A DNA stretch of 64,000 nt from assembly GCF_018991925.1 (NCBI RefSeq), contig NW_024756914.1:5468329-5532328 (forward strand). The letters run 5' to 3'. The position numbers and the translations under genes were made by a program. A model generated the notes under the pieces. The model was not told the origin of the DNA. It ran no database searches and was given only the letters and a program-made list of their open reading frames with translations. Source of the stretch: Homarus americanus. Its lineage: Eukaryota > Arthropoda > Malacostraca > Decapoda > Nephropidae. Below are positions 26,430 through 40,700 of this stretch, piece by piece. Every line of letters begins with the position of its first letter. The stretch's first letter is position 1.

Positions 26430-27860
26430 GTACCCTCATAATTACCGAACCGTTGACGGCCGCAGTATGTTGTTACCACTGCCCCATCACAGCTGATAAG
26501 CATCTGTAAGATGCTATCTTAATTCACCTACTTAATGAAAACTAAGCATTTACACAAGAACATTAATAGAAATGAAAGTAATCAGTGTACAAAACTGGGT
26601 AGTTTACCGTATTATCACCCAACTCACGCATAATACTCATGGCCCTTCCGCTTACCTTATGCGGTCAATGTTTAGAAAATGGCACCAGGCAACTGAATAC
26701 TGAGAATAGGTTTTTCTAGTGTAAATCATTGTGTTAAATAAAAATATAACCTTCATTGCCGTCGAGGATGAGGCATAGTGAAGATATTGGAGAACAAAAT
26801 TAACCTAACCTTACCAAACCTAACTCCTTTTGTCCAAGAAACTTGCCTTAAGTGAGATACAGGATAGTGATGCAGCTTGAATGAGGAAGTGGCGTCTTCA
26901 TTAGGTTAGGTTACATTACATTAGTTTAGGGGGGGGGCATAACTCAGAAACAAGTTATTTCCAACAGAAATGTATGTTAGAATCAAATGACTCACACTAA
27001 TAACCTTAGGAAAAAAATTAAGTTTCAAAGGAGTTGGGTGTTTAAAAACAGTCAATAATTACAGAACCACTGACAGTCACCAGTCATATATTAGCCATAT
27101 ATACTTCTGAGCCCAAGGTGTAGGGTAATGAAGAGCAATGTAAGTGATTTCACTGCATGTGTAAGGCTGAGGCGCCTCGAGGGGTTGGCAACCCTGGTAC
27201 ATTTAGAGCCAGTGTCTGCCCATTTCAGACCTTTTTTTTTTTTGCAGTTTTAATCACTAAAGGAAATATCATACTAAATTTGGTTAATATTCGTTTAATG
27301 GTTACGGCAAAATTTTCGGTTTGGTTAGGCGAGGTTTCAACAGTAATATGGAAGTTGAAATTGTTATGAATAGTTTTAGTGTGCGCGTATATTTACCCCT
27401 AAATTTTTTATGACATCGTCGATGCTTAAATATGTTGGTTTACAATTAACAATAAAAATTTTACTTTAAAAGATTTATGAGGAAAACTACCGTTAAAAAT
27501 AACCAAGGCAGGTGGGCCTGAACATGGCGGGAACCATCACCGGCAGAACCCACAACTGACATTTTCTCGAAATCCCTTAAATTGGCCTCACCCAGCGGTT
27601 ATATCGTGGCAAATAGTTTATTAATCTTAGTTTTTTAAAACCAATGAAAATAACACTGGAAAATTAATGAACAAGGCATATATTCTTTTTCGAAATTAGA
27701 AAATTTGAGTAAAACTAGAAAAGTTTGCTGCCTGGAGATGGCCCACACCAAGTGTTCTTCTTCATAAATAATACTACATCTTGTCATCCAAATACCTGCT
27801 TTGTCAGGATACCATGATTTCATAATTATCAAAATTAGGATTACAATTACTGATTTATGC
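26430..27860. other. No gene or element recognised
   Basis: Low-repeat, AT-rich stretch, probably intron 1 of gene B. It holds G8-9 and TTAGGTTAGGTTA scraps near 26903-26936. Confidence 0.35.
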
Positions 27861-27864
27861 TTAC

Positions 27865-27959
27865 CTTGGCCTTAAAACACTAATAAGCAGAGACCTGACT
27901 TTCCTTGGCGCCCTCCGGTCTTCCCTCTTCTCTTCTCTGCCAAAGTCATTGCTAAACAT
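27865..27959 (-). CDS. Candidate first coding exon of gene B
   Basis: ATG at 27959-27957 opens 31 codons (MFSNDFGREEKREDRRAPRK, VRSLLISVLRP) that run straight into a consensus donor CCAAG/GTAAGC at 27865/27864. The exit phase (two bases) matches the entry of the terminal exon at 14644. A CCAAT box lies at 27974-27978. A second ATG in another frame (27948) opens a 25-codon frame that closes before the donor. The peptide is highly basic and unrecognised. Support comes only from the splice site and phase. Confidence 0.35.
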
Positions 27960-27979
27960 TCACAAATGATAAGCCAATG

Positions 27980-29539
27980 ATAATATTATTTTCTAGTAGA
28001 TAAAACAAGACGAGAACAATTATCAATAAAACATAATTTCTGAAAATTTGTATCATACATATCTTGGAATAAAATTTCACGAATATTTTTTCATGTGACG
28101 TTAATATATTTGAATTCTGTATTTATATTTAATTATATTGATTAAATTAAAAAATAATAATAAATGCGTTAAAGAGAACATACAGTACATAATTATGATG
28201 AACACTTATCATATATATTTTTGGCGGGAACCTCAAGAAATCAACCACTACCCATACGATTGTCCATTTTCATTTCAGTCATTAACACTTTCGTCTTCCA
28301 GAGCTATAATTACGACAAATATAAATATAAAATCGTAATTATATAAAGTATAAGCACCAGCTCCATTCCAAATACTTACATCAGCTGATGATGAGTGGAC
28401 TGGCTACTTAGTTTCCGTTACTTTGAGTCATCAGGGAGAAGTGTTTGACGTTTCTTATCTTTTCTCTCTCATAACCATAAGGTATGTTTATTATTCTTTT
28501 GTAACTATCAAGATTCAATTTCAATATCTAGATACCATGTGACTATACATTTGCGCTTAGGAAATCGAGTAACGGCTATGTGAGAGTATTAGTTATGCAT
28601 TGATAAGTCAGTGTATAGCCCCGTGTGTCTGCAAGTTGGTGGTGCAGTATTACAGTATATTGTAATAATAGTCTTGACGTGTAGGTTTTTTTTCTATGTT
28701 AGGTTTTGATAATATGATAACAGTCCCAAATTCGAGGATTGTATTCTCACTACATATATAATTACATAGGTAAGAGGATTAGTTGAGAAATATAGGGGTT
28801 TTTGGGGATTGGGTGCAACTTATGTACTGTAAAGGTTATATCATATATGGTACACGTAAACCAAAGGTGGCTGCTTTCTGAACAAGGAATATGGAGCTCA
28901 AATAAGTGTTCTTCGATTTAGGACTTCGCAAAGCTACATCTTCCCCTTTCTCTCCTTCAGCTAGTCCTATTTCCTCGTCCTCAACTGACTAATTTTTATT
29001 AACTAATCACGGATGGAGCTGGAGTCAAAATCATCTCTAGACCTGCTATGGTGAAAGTTAATGTGTACGAGAAACGAGTCAAAAGTCATTCACAGGATGT
29101 CATTTACCATTGTATAGAAAGTGGGTGAACTAGATAAGGCTTTTTAGCCTTGGTCAATGTTCGTCTGGCTAGCTTCTTGCTCAGTCAGTCGCGTCTGTGT
29201 TACATGTGCCAGTGAGGGTCAACTCTGCTCATAAATCATCTCACACTCCTACCCTCACAACTTTCTCTGGCAACTTAATTAAAGAAGTCACAACTCTTAC
29301 TCCAAAGAAGTTTAGTTCTGACAATTTTCTGTACTTGTGGCGTCTTTAGCTTGAGGCCGTGACTTCTTGTGGGGAAGGCATTTGCTGGTTCCAGATGTGA
29401 ACACTTGACTGAGTAATACCCACTAAGGAGCTTAAAATCTATGGTAATAGTCTAGAAAGCCGAGTCACAAGGAGCAACTTTAGCACAAAAATATATAAAT
29501 ACAATTATAGAAGACAACTCAAGTAGCAGTGAATGGAGG

Positions 29540-29615
<76 letters not shown>

Positions 29616-30915
29616 GTTTATGGTGAAACTGATGGTGGGGGGGGGGGAACTGGTGATCTCTTTATCACTTGCATATACAGTATAGTTAGATAATGTTCAT
29701 TAGGTTTACATTAAGTTAGGTTTGCAAGTGGTCAGATGCAGGAATCTAGGATCAACGCCATTAGCCTCAATCAGTCAGAACAAATGTCAGCCACATAACA
29801 GCTATTAATGGTCTGTGACGAGGCCGCTAGCTACTACCTATTTTATACATGCCTTTTATCCATTAGACTATCATTTTATCTCATAAGAAAGTTGTGATTA
29901 CTGTGTCACCCTTATTTGTTGAGGAAGGAAAAATGCAGATAAGATGCATCTAAGTCTCTGTGGTAATTATGTCTGCCTACAGCAGGTCCAGGCCACCCAT
30001 AATGAGTCAAAATAAATCACCAAACTTTGATTTTGCAGAAATGTACCTGTGAGTACAGTATTGCCAGACGAAAATTGCATGGCAATTATTAAGCAAAATC
30101 CGATATAATTCAGTGATTTGTTCTACTGTAATACTGTACAGTACAGTACTATTTCTTGGAGATCTCAGCACCTGTTGCCAACAACCTTAATTTGTGCAGT
30201 GATGTAACTTGACCTGAAGCAACTGTAGCCATAAGTCAACCCTCAATGAATTAGCATCTTCCAGTGCCATGAGCAAGTTCACTTGTGTTTTATGAGTGCT
30301 GAGAATCGGTAAATTTGCATACCCGGTAAGCGCACCCCTATGTTAGAAAGTCAAAAATATATTTTTCTAGTGTATTTGTGTGTGTTTAGACCGAATATGA
30401 TCTTCATTTCCGTCGGAAATTGGCCGTTTTTTTTTTCTTTTTTTTTCTTTTTTTTTTTCGTGGGACGTTTTCCAAAAAAAATAATGTATAAGCGAATACA
30501 AAAAACACTAGAAAAACATAAACCAAACCTAACCGAACTTATTGACTCTCACTATATGATGGAATCACCTATTTCTTACCTTATTGCCGTCTCTTCTTTG
30601 TATTTGGGATAAGGGATGAGTTAGGACAACACCACATATGTTGGTTTTTGCGATATTTACATTGTCTTGCTCTTACGACACTTTACTGAGGTCGGAAGAA
30701 CACCATGCGATCGAAAAAATGCCCGTGTTTCTTCGTTTTTTTCCAAAAACTCACAATCAGCTCCATATAATTTAAGTGACACCCATCACAGACTTCCATG
30801 GTCGGAAATGAATATGAATTTGGAAATATGAGACCCAAAATAAAAATCGATTTCGATTGAGCCAAAAATACCATGAATTAAACCAAAAATCATTTTAATT
30901 TGTTGCAAAAAAAAT
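27980..30915. other. Region between divergent genes B and C
   Basis: No ORF with splice support. CATAAG/GTATGT near 28478 is a possible non-coding donor on the plus strand. (AT)n at 29543-29612, a G10 run at 29638-29647, a T-rich block at 30428-30460. No transposon recognised, which is unusual for this window. Confidence 0.35.
29543..29612. repeat. (AT)n microsatellite
   Basis: About 70 bases of pure AT. Confidence 0.98.
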
Positions 30916-30919
30916 GCTT

Positions 30920-30991
30920 TTGATTGGCCGCGTGATGTGTACGGGAACGCATGCGCATGATAATTTATGAAGGAAACACGCAGTGTGGGAG
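30920..30991 (+). promoter_or_regulatory. Candidate promoter and non-coding exon 1 end of gene C
   Basis: An inverted CCAAT box (TTTTGATTGGCC at 30918-30929) is followed 20 bases later by CGCATGCGCATG (30949-30960), close to the palindromic NRF1 site. Downstream, GTGTGGGAG/GTGAGG gives a good splice donor at 30991/30992 for a short 5'UTR exon that could join 31479. CCAAT plus NRF1 in a local CpG-richer patch is typical of housekeeping and cell-cycle promoters. Whether it is active is inference. Confidence 0.4.
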
Positions 30992-31300
30992 GTGAGGTAG
31001 GCGATAATGGCGGAAGATAAATGGAAGAAATAGAGAAAATCTGCGATACGCTATCTCCGTTATTATACATTTACGACGATAATGTAATAGATGAAAATTA
31101 TCTTATGATTAGACGTCTTATTCGAATATGATAACAGATTAGTGGTAGGAATGTGGGGTGTGAAAATGCAATAATACCTGAGAATCTATGAATATCACAG
31201 GTACTGTCATAATTGTGTGTATTTATAGTACAGGTATGTATATAATTTGCTACAGACTGGGCGGTAATATTGCAGTAAACAGCAACCACAGAATTCTAGA

Positions 31301-31324
31301 AGGTTAGGTTAGGTTAGGTTAGGA
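31301..31324 (+). repeat. Interstitial arthropod telomere repeat (GGTTA)n
   Basis: AGGTTAGGTTAGGTTAGGTT then AGGA: four units of the TTAGG motif found at many arthropod telomeres. Single scraps also occur at 26904 and 56092. Confidence 0.8.
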
Positions 31325-31478
31325 GATTCTTTGGTTGCTGTAATCTGCAATTTTACCGACTGGGCTCCTACTTTTGTTGTCATGAGTGATGCTGTGATGA
31401 GGTTAATGTATAGTTTCTTGCCGTATTTAAACACACACACAGAGTATACTAGTCAGAATTTTAATCATGTCTCCACAG

Positions 31479-31704
31479 AATCATGAATGAAGACTCCATG
31501 AACAGGCATACCAGAAGTATAGCCAGATTTTCAGTGAATGAGTCTCCTATCAGTGAGCATGAAGGAGTGACAATGAATAATCCTGCCAACAACAGTGAGC
31601 AGTGTGAGATAATCTCCACTGAAAATACATTCCATAGGAATTCTGGGAGCCCGCAGAAAATATGTAGTGATTTTCAAAAGACCAAGCATTGGATCAAGTT
31701 GAAG
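31479..31704 (+). CDS. Gene C exon with start codon
   Basis: Acceptor CATGTCTCCACAG at 31478; ATG at 31483 is the first in the exon; 74 codons; donor TTGAAG/GTGAGT, phase 0. A LINE remnant begins just inside the next intron (about 31715). Confidence 0.65.
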
Positions 31705-34700
31705 GTGAGTAGCTACATACAATTCATGTGTAGGTTATGTGGAAGGTGGGTACACGTACACAGTGGAGTAGGAGACAGGTCGCAAGATGTTGCTGTCTGC
31801 AAGTGCTCTGTATGTTCAGGTAACCATGCACCTACATCTAGGATGGAGAAACATAACATTGGAGTCATAGTCTCTGGAGTATATCAGTGAGTTGTGTTAT
31901 CTGGGTGATATGATCAGTGCCAGCGAGGGTGCTAAAGCCTGTTCAACTGTAAGAGTAAAAAAAGTTGCTGTTGGAAATTTAGGGAGCTGCTGCCTTTATT
32001 GACAGCAAGAGGACCTTCCCTCTGAGCTAAAAGAAGAATGTATGTGGCTGGCATGAGAACTGTGATGTTGTATGGCACTTACAGAGGTTTCTCATAAGTA
32101 CTGTATTGTACGTCATCATCATCAAAGTTTTATGGTCATTTTCCATGCTTGAAAGCTGTTTCACACCGGATGCGATGTTAGCTACTTTGCGGATGGAAAT
32201 TACATCTTTGAATTGCCTCAGTTGTTTTTCAGCGAGGCTGTTCAGACCGGATGTGATGCTACATATCTGATGTCAGATGTTGGATTTATTTATTTATTTA
32301 TTTATTTATATGTTTTTTAATGGGAACCCGGGCACAGATCATCGATCTACAATTGGGGTAAAAAGGGAAAAAAAAGAGAGAAAAAGACTAAATTAATCTG
32401 CACCTAAAGATGTGGGAAAACCAGTTTTTTGAAGTGAGACAATGTAAAGGTATGGAAACACAGAGGAAGGCAGACCATTCCACAGTTTGGCTGTGTGAGG
32501 AAAGAAGGATGTATTATAACGGGTTATTCTCGTGTGATCGACATCCACACAGAAACGGTGGGCACCGCGGGCAAGATGAGTGTTACGAGCCCACAGCCTT
32601 GCCGGCAGTACACAGGATGCCAAATCCACTGAACATTGCCTGTTAAAGTACCTGTAAAAGAGAGAGAGTGAAGCAACATTGCGGCGAAGAGGAAGGGAAG
32701 AAAGATTATCAACTAAAGGAGGAGAGTTAATAAGACGAAATGACTTTGATTCCACCCTATCTAACAGTTGGACAGAAGAAGAGCCACCCCAGATATGAGA
32801 GCAGTACTCCAAGTTAGGACGAATGAATCCCTTATATACTTGAAGCAACTGTTCAGGAGTGAAATAGCTATGGCATCTGTACAGCATTACCAGCTTTTGG
32901 GAGGCAGCTTTAGAACTTGGCAGAATGATTGCGTCCTGAAATGTGATTGGCGGGAGATCATCTAATTTGGAAAATGTAATTGGTAAATACCGAGTTTTAT
33001 GACTATTGAATTTAACCAAGTTTCTATCTCCCCATTCGGAGATGCTGCACAGATCTGCATTGATAGATGAAATGATATCAGCTCTAGAAACAGATCTAGT
33101 TTGAGAATTAGAGGGAAGGGAAACATGTGAAGAAGAGTAAAGAGTAGAATCATAAGCGTAAGAATGAATAGAATTAGCAGTAATGTAAAGTCAGAGAGTA
33201 GGTGAAAGGACAGAACCCTGTGGAACACCACTATTGGTAAAGAAAGAGCGAGAGATCAATCCTTCGACAACAACTGCCATGGATCGGTTCTCAAGGAAGC
33301 TAGAGCATTTTGGCAGTCTGGGACTGATAGTTGAGAGAGACGGCAGCTAGTGCCCTGCTTCAAGGAGGTTCTCAACCATATTACCATTTACTTTTGTGTA
33401 TCAGGCCAGCCTTTCCTTGGGGCTTATGGACTGCCTGTAGTTTGTATCTTGTTTCTTAATATCTTTTTCAATTATTAATAGAACTTCATTGAACTGAGCG
33501 TTGGACAATCTGAAGTATTGTCTAAATTTTTCTTCATCAACTCCAAGCTCCTGCACAAGATGATGGTATTTGGCAAAGTTTGGTCATTTCACATTTGTTT
33601 CCTGTACCCACTTTTTTTTCTTTTCTTAAACGTTCCTAAAGTCAGCAGTAAAATTTCCTCCTCTTCCTCATAAAATCACTGTGCACTGCCTTTCATCTTG
33701 ACTGATGCAATGATACTGAGAGTGTCACTCGAAATACATGGCTGGCATATTATCCGGTGTGAACACCCACATACTAAGCATCACAACCAAAAATCCGCAG
33801 CATATCTAGCATCGCATCCGGTGTGAAACGGCCTTGAGTGGGTTAGCCATGATTACCTGATGGCAGCTCTCCGTGGTGCACAGTTTCTTGCTGTCTTGTC
33901 AGTTTCTTGCTTGGATGTCACTTCTTGCAACCTTTCTCAATGTTCTTGGCCTACCCCTAGCTCTCATCCACTCCATATCTAGGAACATTTACCTCTTGAC
34001 CCAATTGGTCTCATCCATTCTCTCTAGATGCTCAAACCATCTCAGTCTGCCTCTACACAAAACTCTGCCACCCTCTTAGCTCTGACCAGTGCCTCCTGTC
34101 TTTCAGTGTCACATTACACATCCACCTCATCATTCTCATTTCAGCACACTCAAGTCTTTTTATGCCATCCCCTTTAACTGCCATGTTTCTCTGCAATGTA
34201 TCACACTTCTCACACCAGCTGCATATATAAAATTATTGTAGTGTACTGTAGTGCATATATTTCACTTTCATATTTATTATATGCTTACAATCACTGTGTA
34301 CATAAAAACTTGTCATTAAAAATATGTTTTGTAGCATTTTAAGACTTCCCTTTTTCTTTTCATAGGAACATATCTCAGCTTTTATAATGGAAGTATGAGA
34401 AAATATGGTTCAATTCACAAGAAGGTTTTCAGGAACTGAGCCTTTTTGTAAACTGGTGAATGTCTGTACAATACTGTAATGTGACTCTTGCAAAAAAGCA
34501 ATGTTACAGAATTTTGTTATCTCTCTGACAAGCTCTTTCTCCAGTAAGCAGATTTTAGAGGGAAAAAATTTCCTAATCAGAGCTCACAATTTACAATGTT
34601 AAATAATGGAGAGTATTACATGTTGACATTGGTTTTGTTTACTTAAAAGCATATCAGACTCACATGAGAGAATAAGCGCTTTGTGACCAGGATAAAGCTG

Positions 34701-37700
34701 AGGCATTGAACAGCTTCTTTTCCTCGGTGTTCAGAAGAGAGGATGCTATTAACCTGCCTGCATTTGAGGACAGACGGTTCGACACAGCACTGACCCACAT
34801 TGTGTTCACAAAAGAGGGTATTAAAAATAAACTGTCAAAGCTAAAGGTCCATAAGAGTCCCGGCCCGGACATGGTGCATCCCAAAGTGCTAAGTGAGTTG
34901 TGCAACGAGCTTATCGAGCCCCTGAAGATCCTCTTTTGTAAATGCCTGTATGAACAAAAGGTCCCCAGTGAATGGAGAGTGGCTTATGTGAGTCCTATCT
35001 TCAAGAAGAGCGATAGTCACTCCACGAACAACTATAGACCGGTGAGCCTGACCAGCATAATATGTCCTAGCGTGGATAGAAGACTTTCTACATGACCACA
35101 AGCAGTGTGTGGTGATTAATGGCACGAAATCATCGTCCGTACTTCTCACAAGCAGGGTACCACAGGGCAGTGTATTGGGCCCGCCGTTGTTTGTTTGTTT
35201 CATAAATGACATGCCTGACGTACACTCCTCCATACAAATGTTTGCCGATGACGCCAAGTTATTTCGGGAAATCAAGAACCGTGCGGACTGTGAAGAGCTG
35301 CAGAAGGATCTCTGTGAACTCTAAGAATGGTCGAAGAAATGGCTGCTGAGATTCAATGTCACGAAATGTAAGAGGCTGCACCTGAGGCGTACCAACGGTA
35401 AGGAGGCGTATCATGTGTCCCAACGGGGTGAAGAAACCACACTATTTGAGACTGAATGTGAAAAGGACCTAGGTGTGTATGTTGATAATGAGCTGAAGTT
35501 CTTGGGCCATTGCGAGAAGAAGGTAAATCAGGCATATAAATTATATATTAGGTCTTATAAGAAGGTTGTTCAGATATCTAGACGGTCCGTCCCTCGTAAC
35601 GATCTTCAAGAGTGAAGTGCTTCCCCATCTGGAGTACTGTCACCTCGTCTGGTCCCCGAGATATGCCAGGGACTGTCAGTTGGTTGAAAATGTTCAAAGG
35701 AAGGTCACCAGACTGGTGCCTGCACTTCGGAACCTCAACTACCCTCAGAGATTGGAGTGCCTGAACTTGCCTAGCTTATACTACAGATGGGCAAGGGGCG
35801 ACCTAATTGAGGTGTATAAGCATCACAAGGGGCACTACTCAGTCGAGTGTCCTTACTTGGAGCTGGCGGACGCTCACCCCACAAGGGGTCACAGCTCAAG
35901 ATTGAAGAAGCCGCAGGTCCAGGAAACTGTGAGGGCAAACTTTTTCGGAGTGAGAGTTGTGAACTCCTGGAACAATCTACCAGAAAGTGTTGTGTCGGCA
36001 CCGAGTGTGAGCTCTTTCAAGACCAGATTTGACCAACACTGGAGCAGGTTCAGGTACATTTAGGAGCCGGTGCATGCCCAGTACTGTACTTGCCAACAGT
36101 GCGTAACAGAGACGTGACCGATCGCCCAAGCGGCTAACGAACCGATCAGTGGTGAAGAGGATAAAAGAAAAAGAAACAAACAAATTTAGATATTAGGTCT
36201 GTAACATAACTACTGCTATCTGTTTCAATGTTTATTGCAGTTTATTATTGATAATGGGAGGGATCAGGTTAGATATAATGTCTATAGCTATCAAACTCTT
36301 GTGATGTTGGAGATATTAATGAGTCACTTGCCATATAACGTGTGTAGGCATTGCTCAGTTGGCTAGCTGACACCCTCTGAATCATGTTATAAAACATTTC
36401 TCAGGTCATTATTAGCTTAAGCATGGATCCATTCTTTACTGGGGTGAAAACACTTACTAATTGGAATTAGAGTAGTTACCAGTTTTAATGCAGAATGATC
36501 CATGATTTTTGGTTCAACATCACAACTTTGGAAAGAGTGCCATGTGGCATGAATTTAAACCCCCCTTGAATACATTCCGGCTATTTATTCATCCCAGTCA
36601 TCCTGTGTCGGTGAAGCATTACCCGTGTTTTTCTCTCATACATCATAGGAGGCTAATATATGCCAGTAAGTAGACACCCACTTTCCTAAATTCAATCTTG
36701 TTCATCACAATATAGTACAGTAAGGTTAAAGTTTGCTGAAATCTTAACTGGTCTTAAACTCATCAAAATCATGATTTCACATAATTCTTTACTAAAATGT
36801 ACTTAAAGAGTTTCACTGGCAGTGTTATTCTCCTTCTTGTAGGAATTGCTGTTCCTCCTGGACTCTGCTTTACCTGTGTCATGTCGGACACGTTCTCAAA
36901 AGAAGATCCTTCAAGATACCGTCAACATTACCAGCCAACTAGAGGACTGCCTCTCAAACATTCTGGCCAAAAAGCGTTAGTGTCAAATATTTCTTTAATA
37001 TTGTAGTACAATACAGTATAGTGCAGTACAGTATTGTGTTTTTTGGTACCACATTTACCTTTAATACTAACATTACCAATTTTATTCCTTTTACCTCAGC
37101 CTGGGCTGGGAGAAACAGTAATCATTCTGTAATCATGAATTATCTGTAATTATAACTTAATCAAGTCAACTTGTCCAGCAGTTTTCATCAGAATTTTTAC
37201 ATTTGATACACAGGATGAATATGGAGAATGATGTGCGTTTGCTACATTGGCTTTGTTTAAACTGCGTTTAGCAGAGTTATGGGGTGAGTTTTCTGGACAA
37301 AAACAAGTTATTTTTTGGAGTTACTGCACCAGGTATTGTAGCACTTAATAGAGTTTCATACTACTGTCTTCCTAATTTGTTCAGTTACTGTATTTATTCT
37401 TTGCAAATACAGTGGTCCCTCGGTTAATGAACGGTTCGATTATCAAAATTTGGGTTAACGAATTAGCTCCCATAAGGATTTTCAGTTCGATTAACAAAAT
37501 CCTTACGACAAACACGTTTTGTTGTGCTCATCAGCTGATCGGTTAGTCCGCCAATACAGTAACCGGTTCTATGTTTACATTCGTTTCCAGTGGAGTAAAT
37601 ATCAAGAAGGTTGTGCTCTTTGATATTTTTGCATTTTTTATATTAAAATTATTAATCATATTTAGCTAACATATTGATAATACATGCAGTACAGAGAACT

Positions 37701-40700
37701 AGTTTTTAGTGCGCCCATCAGTCGCTTGACTCACCCGCCAAAGCGTCTCTGTTTAACTTTGTTTAACAGTGGAGGAAACATCGTGTTTGTTGGTCTCTTG
37801 AATACAGAGTACTTTTACGCTTTACATTAAAATTATTTGTCATTCTGAAAAGTAGTTAACATATTGATAATACTGTATATAGCACAGTGCAGTGTTGATT
37901 TCAGTGTTGTACTCGTCAACGAAAAAAAGTGGCGCCGTCAGCGTAAACGGCCGAGAAATTTGATACCGTCAACGTCGGCGTAAACGATTTCATAAATTGA
38001 TGCCGTCAGCCTCAACACTTAGCGTCAACGAGTTTTCAGTGACGTACAAATGCGGCCCCGAAACGCGTATTCTCCTGTGTATGAGAGTAACATATGCAAA
38101 ATGAAAAAATATTCATTCATTTTCAATCATTTATTATGATTAATATTATATCATTTTAATTATTCATTTGTTCCCCCGCAAGATTACTAGCATCTCAAAA
38201 TGCTTGTCGCTCATTCTGCTGCGCTTGGGCCTCAAGACGTCCTTGCCCATGAAGAACATGCGCTCCACGGTAGCACTAGAGGGGATGGGGGTGTTGTATT
38301 TGATGAACAACTCCCTCATGGCCTTGTTGGGGAAGGTGTCCTTGTCGAAAGTTTTTTTTTTTGAAGGTTTCTCCCCAAGGAAATGCTTGAAAAGGTCACT
38401 GTATTTTTCATTCATGTTAGGAGTCTGGTACAGGGCCTGGAACAATTCGTCCTCCTCGTCATGGTCTTTTTCATCTCCCTCACTGCTGCTGCTGCTCTCA
38501 GTCTTGTGCACGGACTTCTCCACCAACCTGGACAGCTAGTTGGTGGCCTTTTTCCTGATGAACAAATTGACACTTGACGCTCCGCTCGGGTGAAAAGTTG
38601 ACTGCGTCACCTTCCCAAAAAATTGATGGCGTCAGCATTAACAAAAAGTTGCTGCCGTCCATTGATGGCGTTAAATTAATGGCGTCAAAATACAACACTG
38701 GTTGATTTAAATAAAATAATCTTTAATTACAGATAGTGAGCTTAAAATTTTATTGGTGAAATTACTGCATCAAGCATGGGTCCAACATTCTACATACACA
38801 CCTCAAAGTATGTGTACTTTACGGCATTTTGTTTATACTTAGTATGTACTTTTTCTGTGAGTTGGAACCAATTACCCAATATCCCATTGAAATAATAGAT
38901 TCGGTTAACGAGGGACCTTGTGTATTGTATTTTAAGAGTCCCTGTAGACTATGCGAAGAACAAATGGTTAGTGAAGAAAATGTAAACATTACAGTTGAAG
39001 TTGGTGATGGGGAGAAAGTACTGTACTGTACACTGCACAAGAAATGGAGTATGTTACAGGGATGCTTGGAGATGGTGCACAGAGGAAAGAAATTTATGAA
39101 AATAGTAGTTCGTTAATTAAGAAGAAGTTAGTACAGGGTATGCAAATTATTGCTGGTACTAAAGTGTTTAGCCGATGTGCATTTTTTTTTATCACATGTC
39201 CCAAAGGGAAGAAAAAACAGCATTAACAGAGACCAAATGTGAAAAGGACCTGGGTGTGTATGTTGACAACAAACAAAGTTCTCGAATCATTGTGAGAAGG
39301 TGAACCAAGCAACTAAGCTAGTGGGTCTAATAAGAAGAACATTCAGAAACCTCGTCAGTTGATTGAAAATTTTCAAAGGAGAGCTGCCCAGAGAGATTTG
39401 AACTCCTGAAGTTGCCTAGCTTATACTATAGGCAAACAAGGGTGACTTAGTAGAAGTTTATAAACACCTCTCAGGACATTATTTAGTTGAGTGTTCATAC
39501 CTGGAGCTGGCAGAAGCCTGCCCCACTAGAGGTCACAGCTCAAGGTTGAAGAAGCCACAAATCCAGAAAAATGTGAGGGCAAACTCTTTTGGAGAGAGAA
39601 TTTTAAACTCTTAAAACATTCTGCCAGAGAGTGTTGTGATGGTACCAAGTGTGAGCTCAATCAAGACCAGACCTGACCAACACTGGTGCAAGTACAGAGA
39701 CATCCTGCAACCAGTACATGCCCAGTACTTGTCAATAGTGTGAACAGAGGCATGACCGACCGCCCAAGTGGCTAACGAGCCGATCAGTGGTGAAAAAGAT
39801 AAAAGTAAATATTCACTTTTGGAGATCATGAGTCATATTTCTATATCAAAGGTTTACTGATAATAAGAAATACTACCTATGTTTGTGGCATCTTGTGACA
39901 GGGTGACTGGACATTATCTAAACATACTCAGCAGGTACAGTGTAGCACATAAAGTTAAAGACCAAATTACCTTTAAAAGGTCATGGATCAGATTTTTTTT
40001 TTTTTTTCATATTTAGGATTTTGCCATTTTACTATAACTTTGTTTAAAGAATTAAACAAAGAATATTTGATACAGAATATTAAGATTTTTATATTTTGCT
40101 CACTGCATCTGTGGGATCATTTGTATTTCAGAAACACCGTCCTTGTTATTTTTCTCATAATTTATTATTTATCAGCCTCAACAGCAAAAACTCAACCAGG
40201 ATCACAAGTAATTTCATAGCTGACTTGTGTGTGGAGTGGAGTCTCACCCACAAGACATGACTAAACTACTCTATTCCAACAGGAATGGATAATGGGAATG
40301 CCATCTACAACTCGGCTCCCTTCACGCTAAGTCACACTCGTGCCTCCTATGTCCGTTTCCTCAAAGATGCAGAAACAAATATCAAGTAAGATTCAGTTGT
40401 TTACTTCAAACATAAAGTTTCTTTGCTTAATGGTTGCTTAGAAAGAGATGTTATGTGACCCAGCTGGGAAACATTACTCTGCCTCCAAGGTTGGTACAAA
40501 AGCTATATTAAAAGTTATGGCTTGATCCAATCCCTGTGTGCTAGGCTTGTTCTCAGGAATTTGAGGGGCAGCTTATTTTGGCTTCTGATGGCTTTTCATT
40601 TATTAAGCTACCAGGTTTAATTAATAACAAGCAACTTATTCTCTAAAGAAGGTCTCATCAACCCCTGGACTGAAAATGTTTCTAGGTGATGAACATTGTG

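Noticed and set aside
28470..28490. CATAAG/GTATGT as the first donor of gene C
   Set aside because: Possible, but the 30920-30992 module is nearer the coding start and has promoter-like motifs; kept only as a note.
31531..31890. Extension of the first coding exon of gene C through 31890
   Set aside because: The consensus donor at 31704 and the LINE-like content after about 31715 indicate that the exon ends at 31704.
35771..36001. Antisense ORFs over LINE copies (also 9199-9423, 34889-35275)
   Set aside because: Shadow frames of the reverse-transcriptase coding strand.
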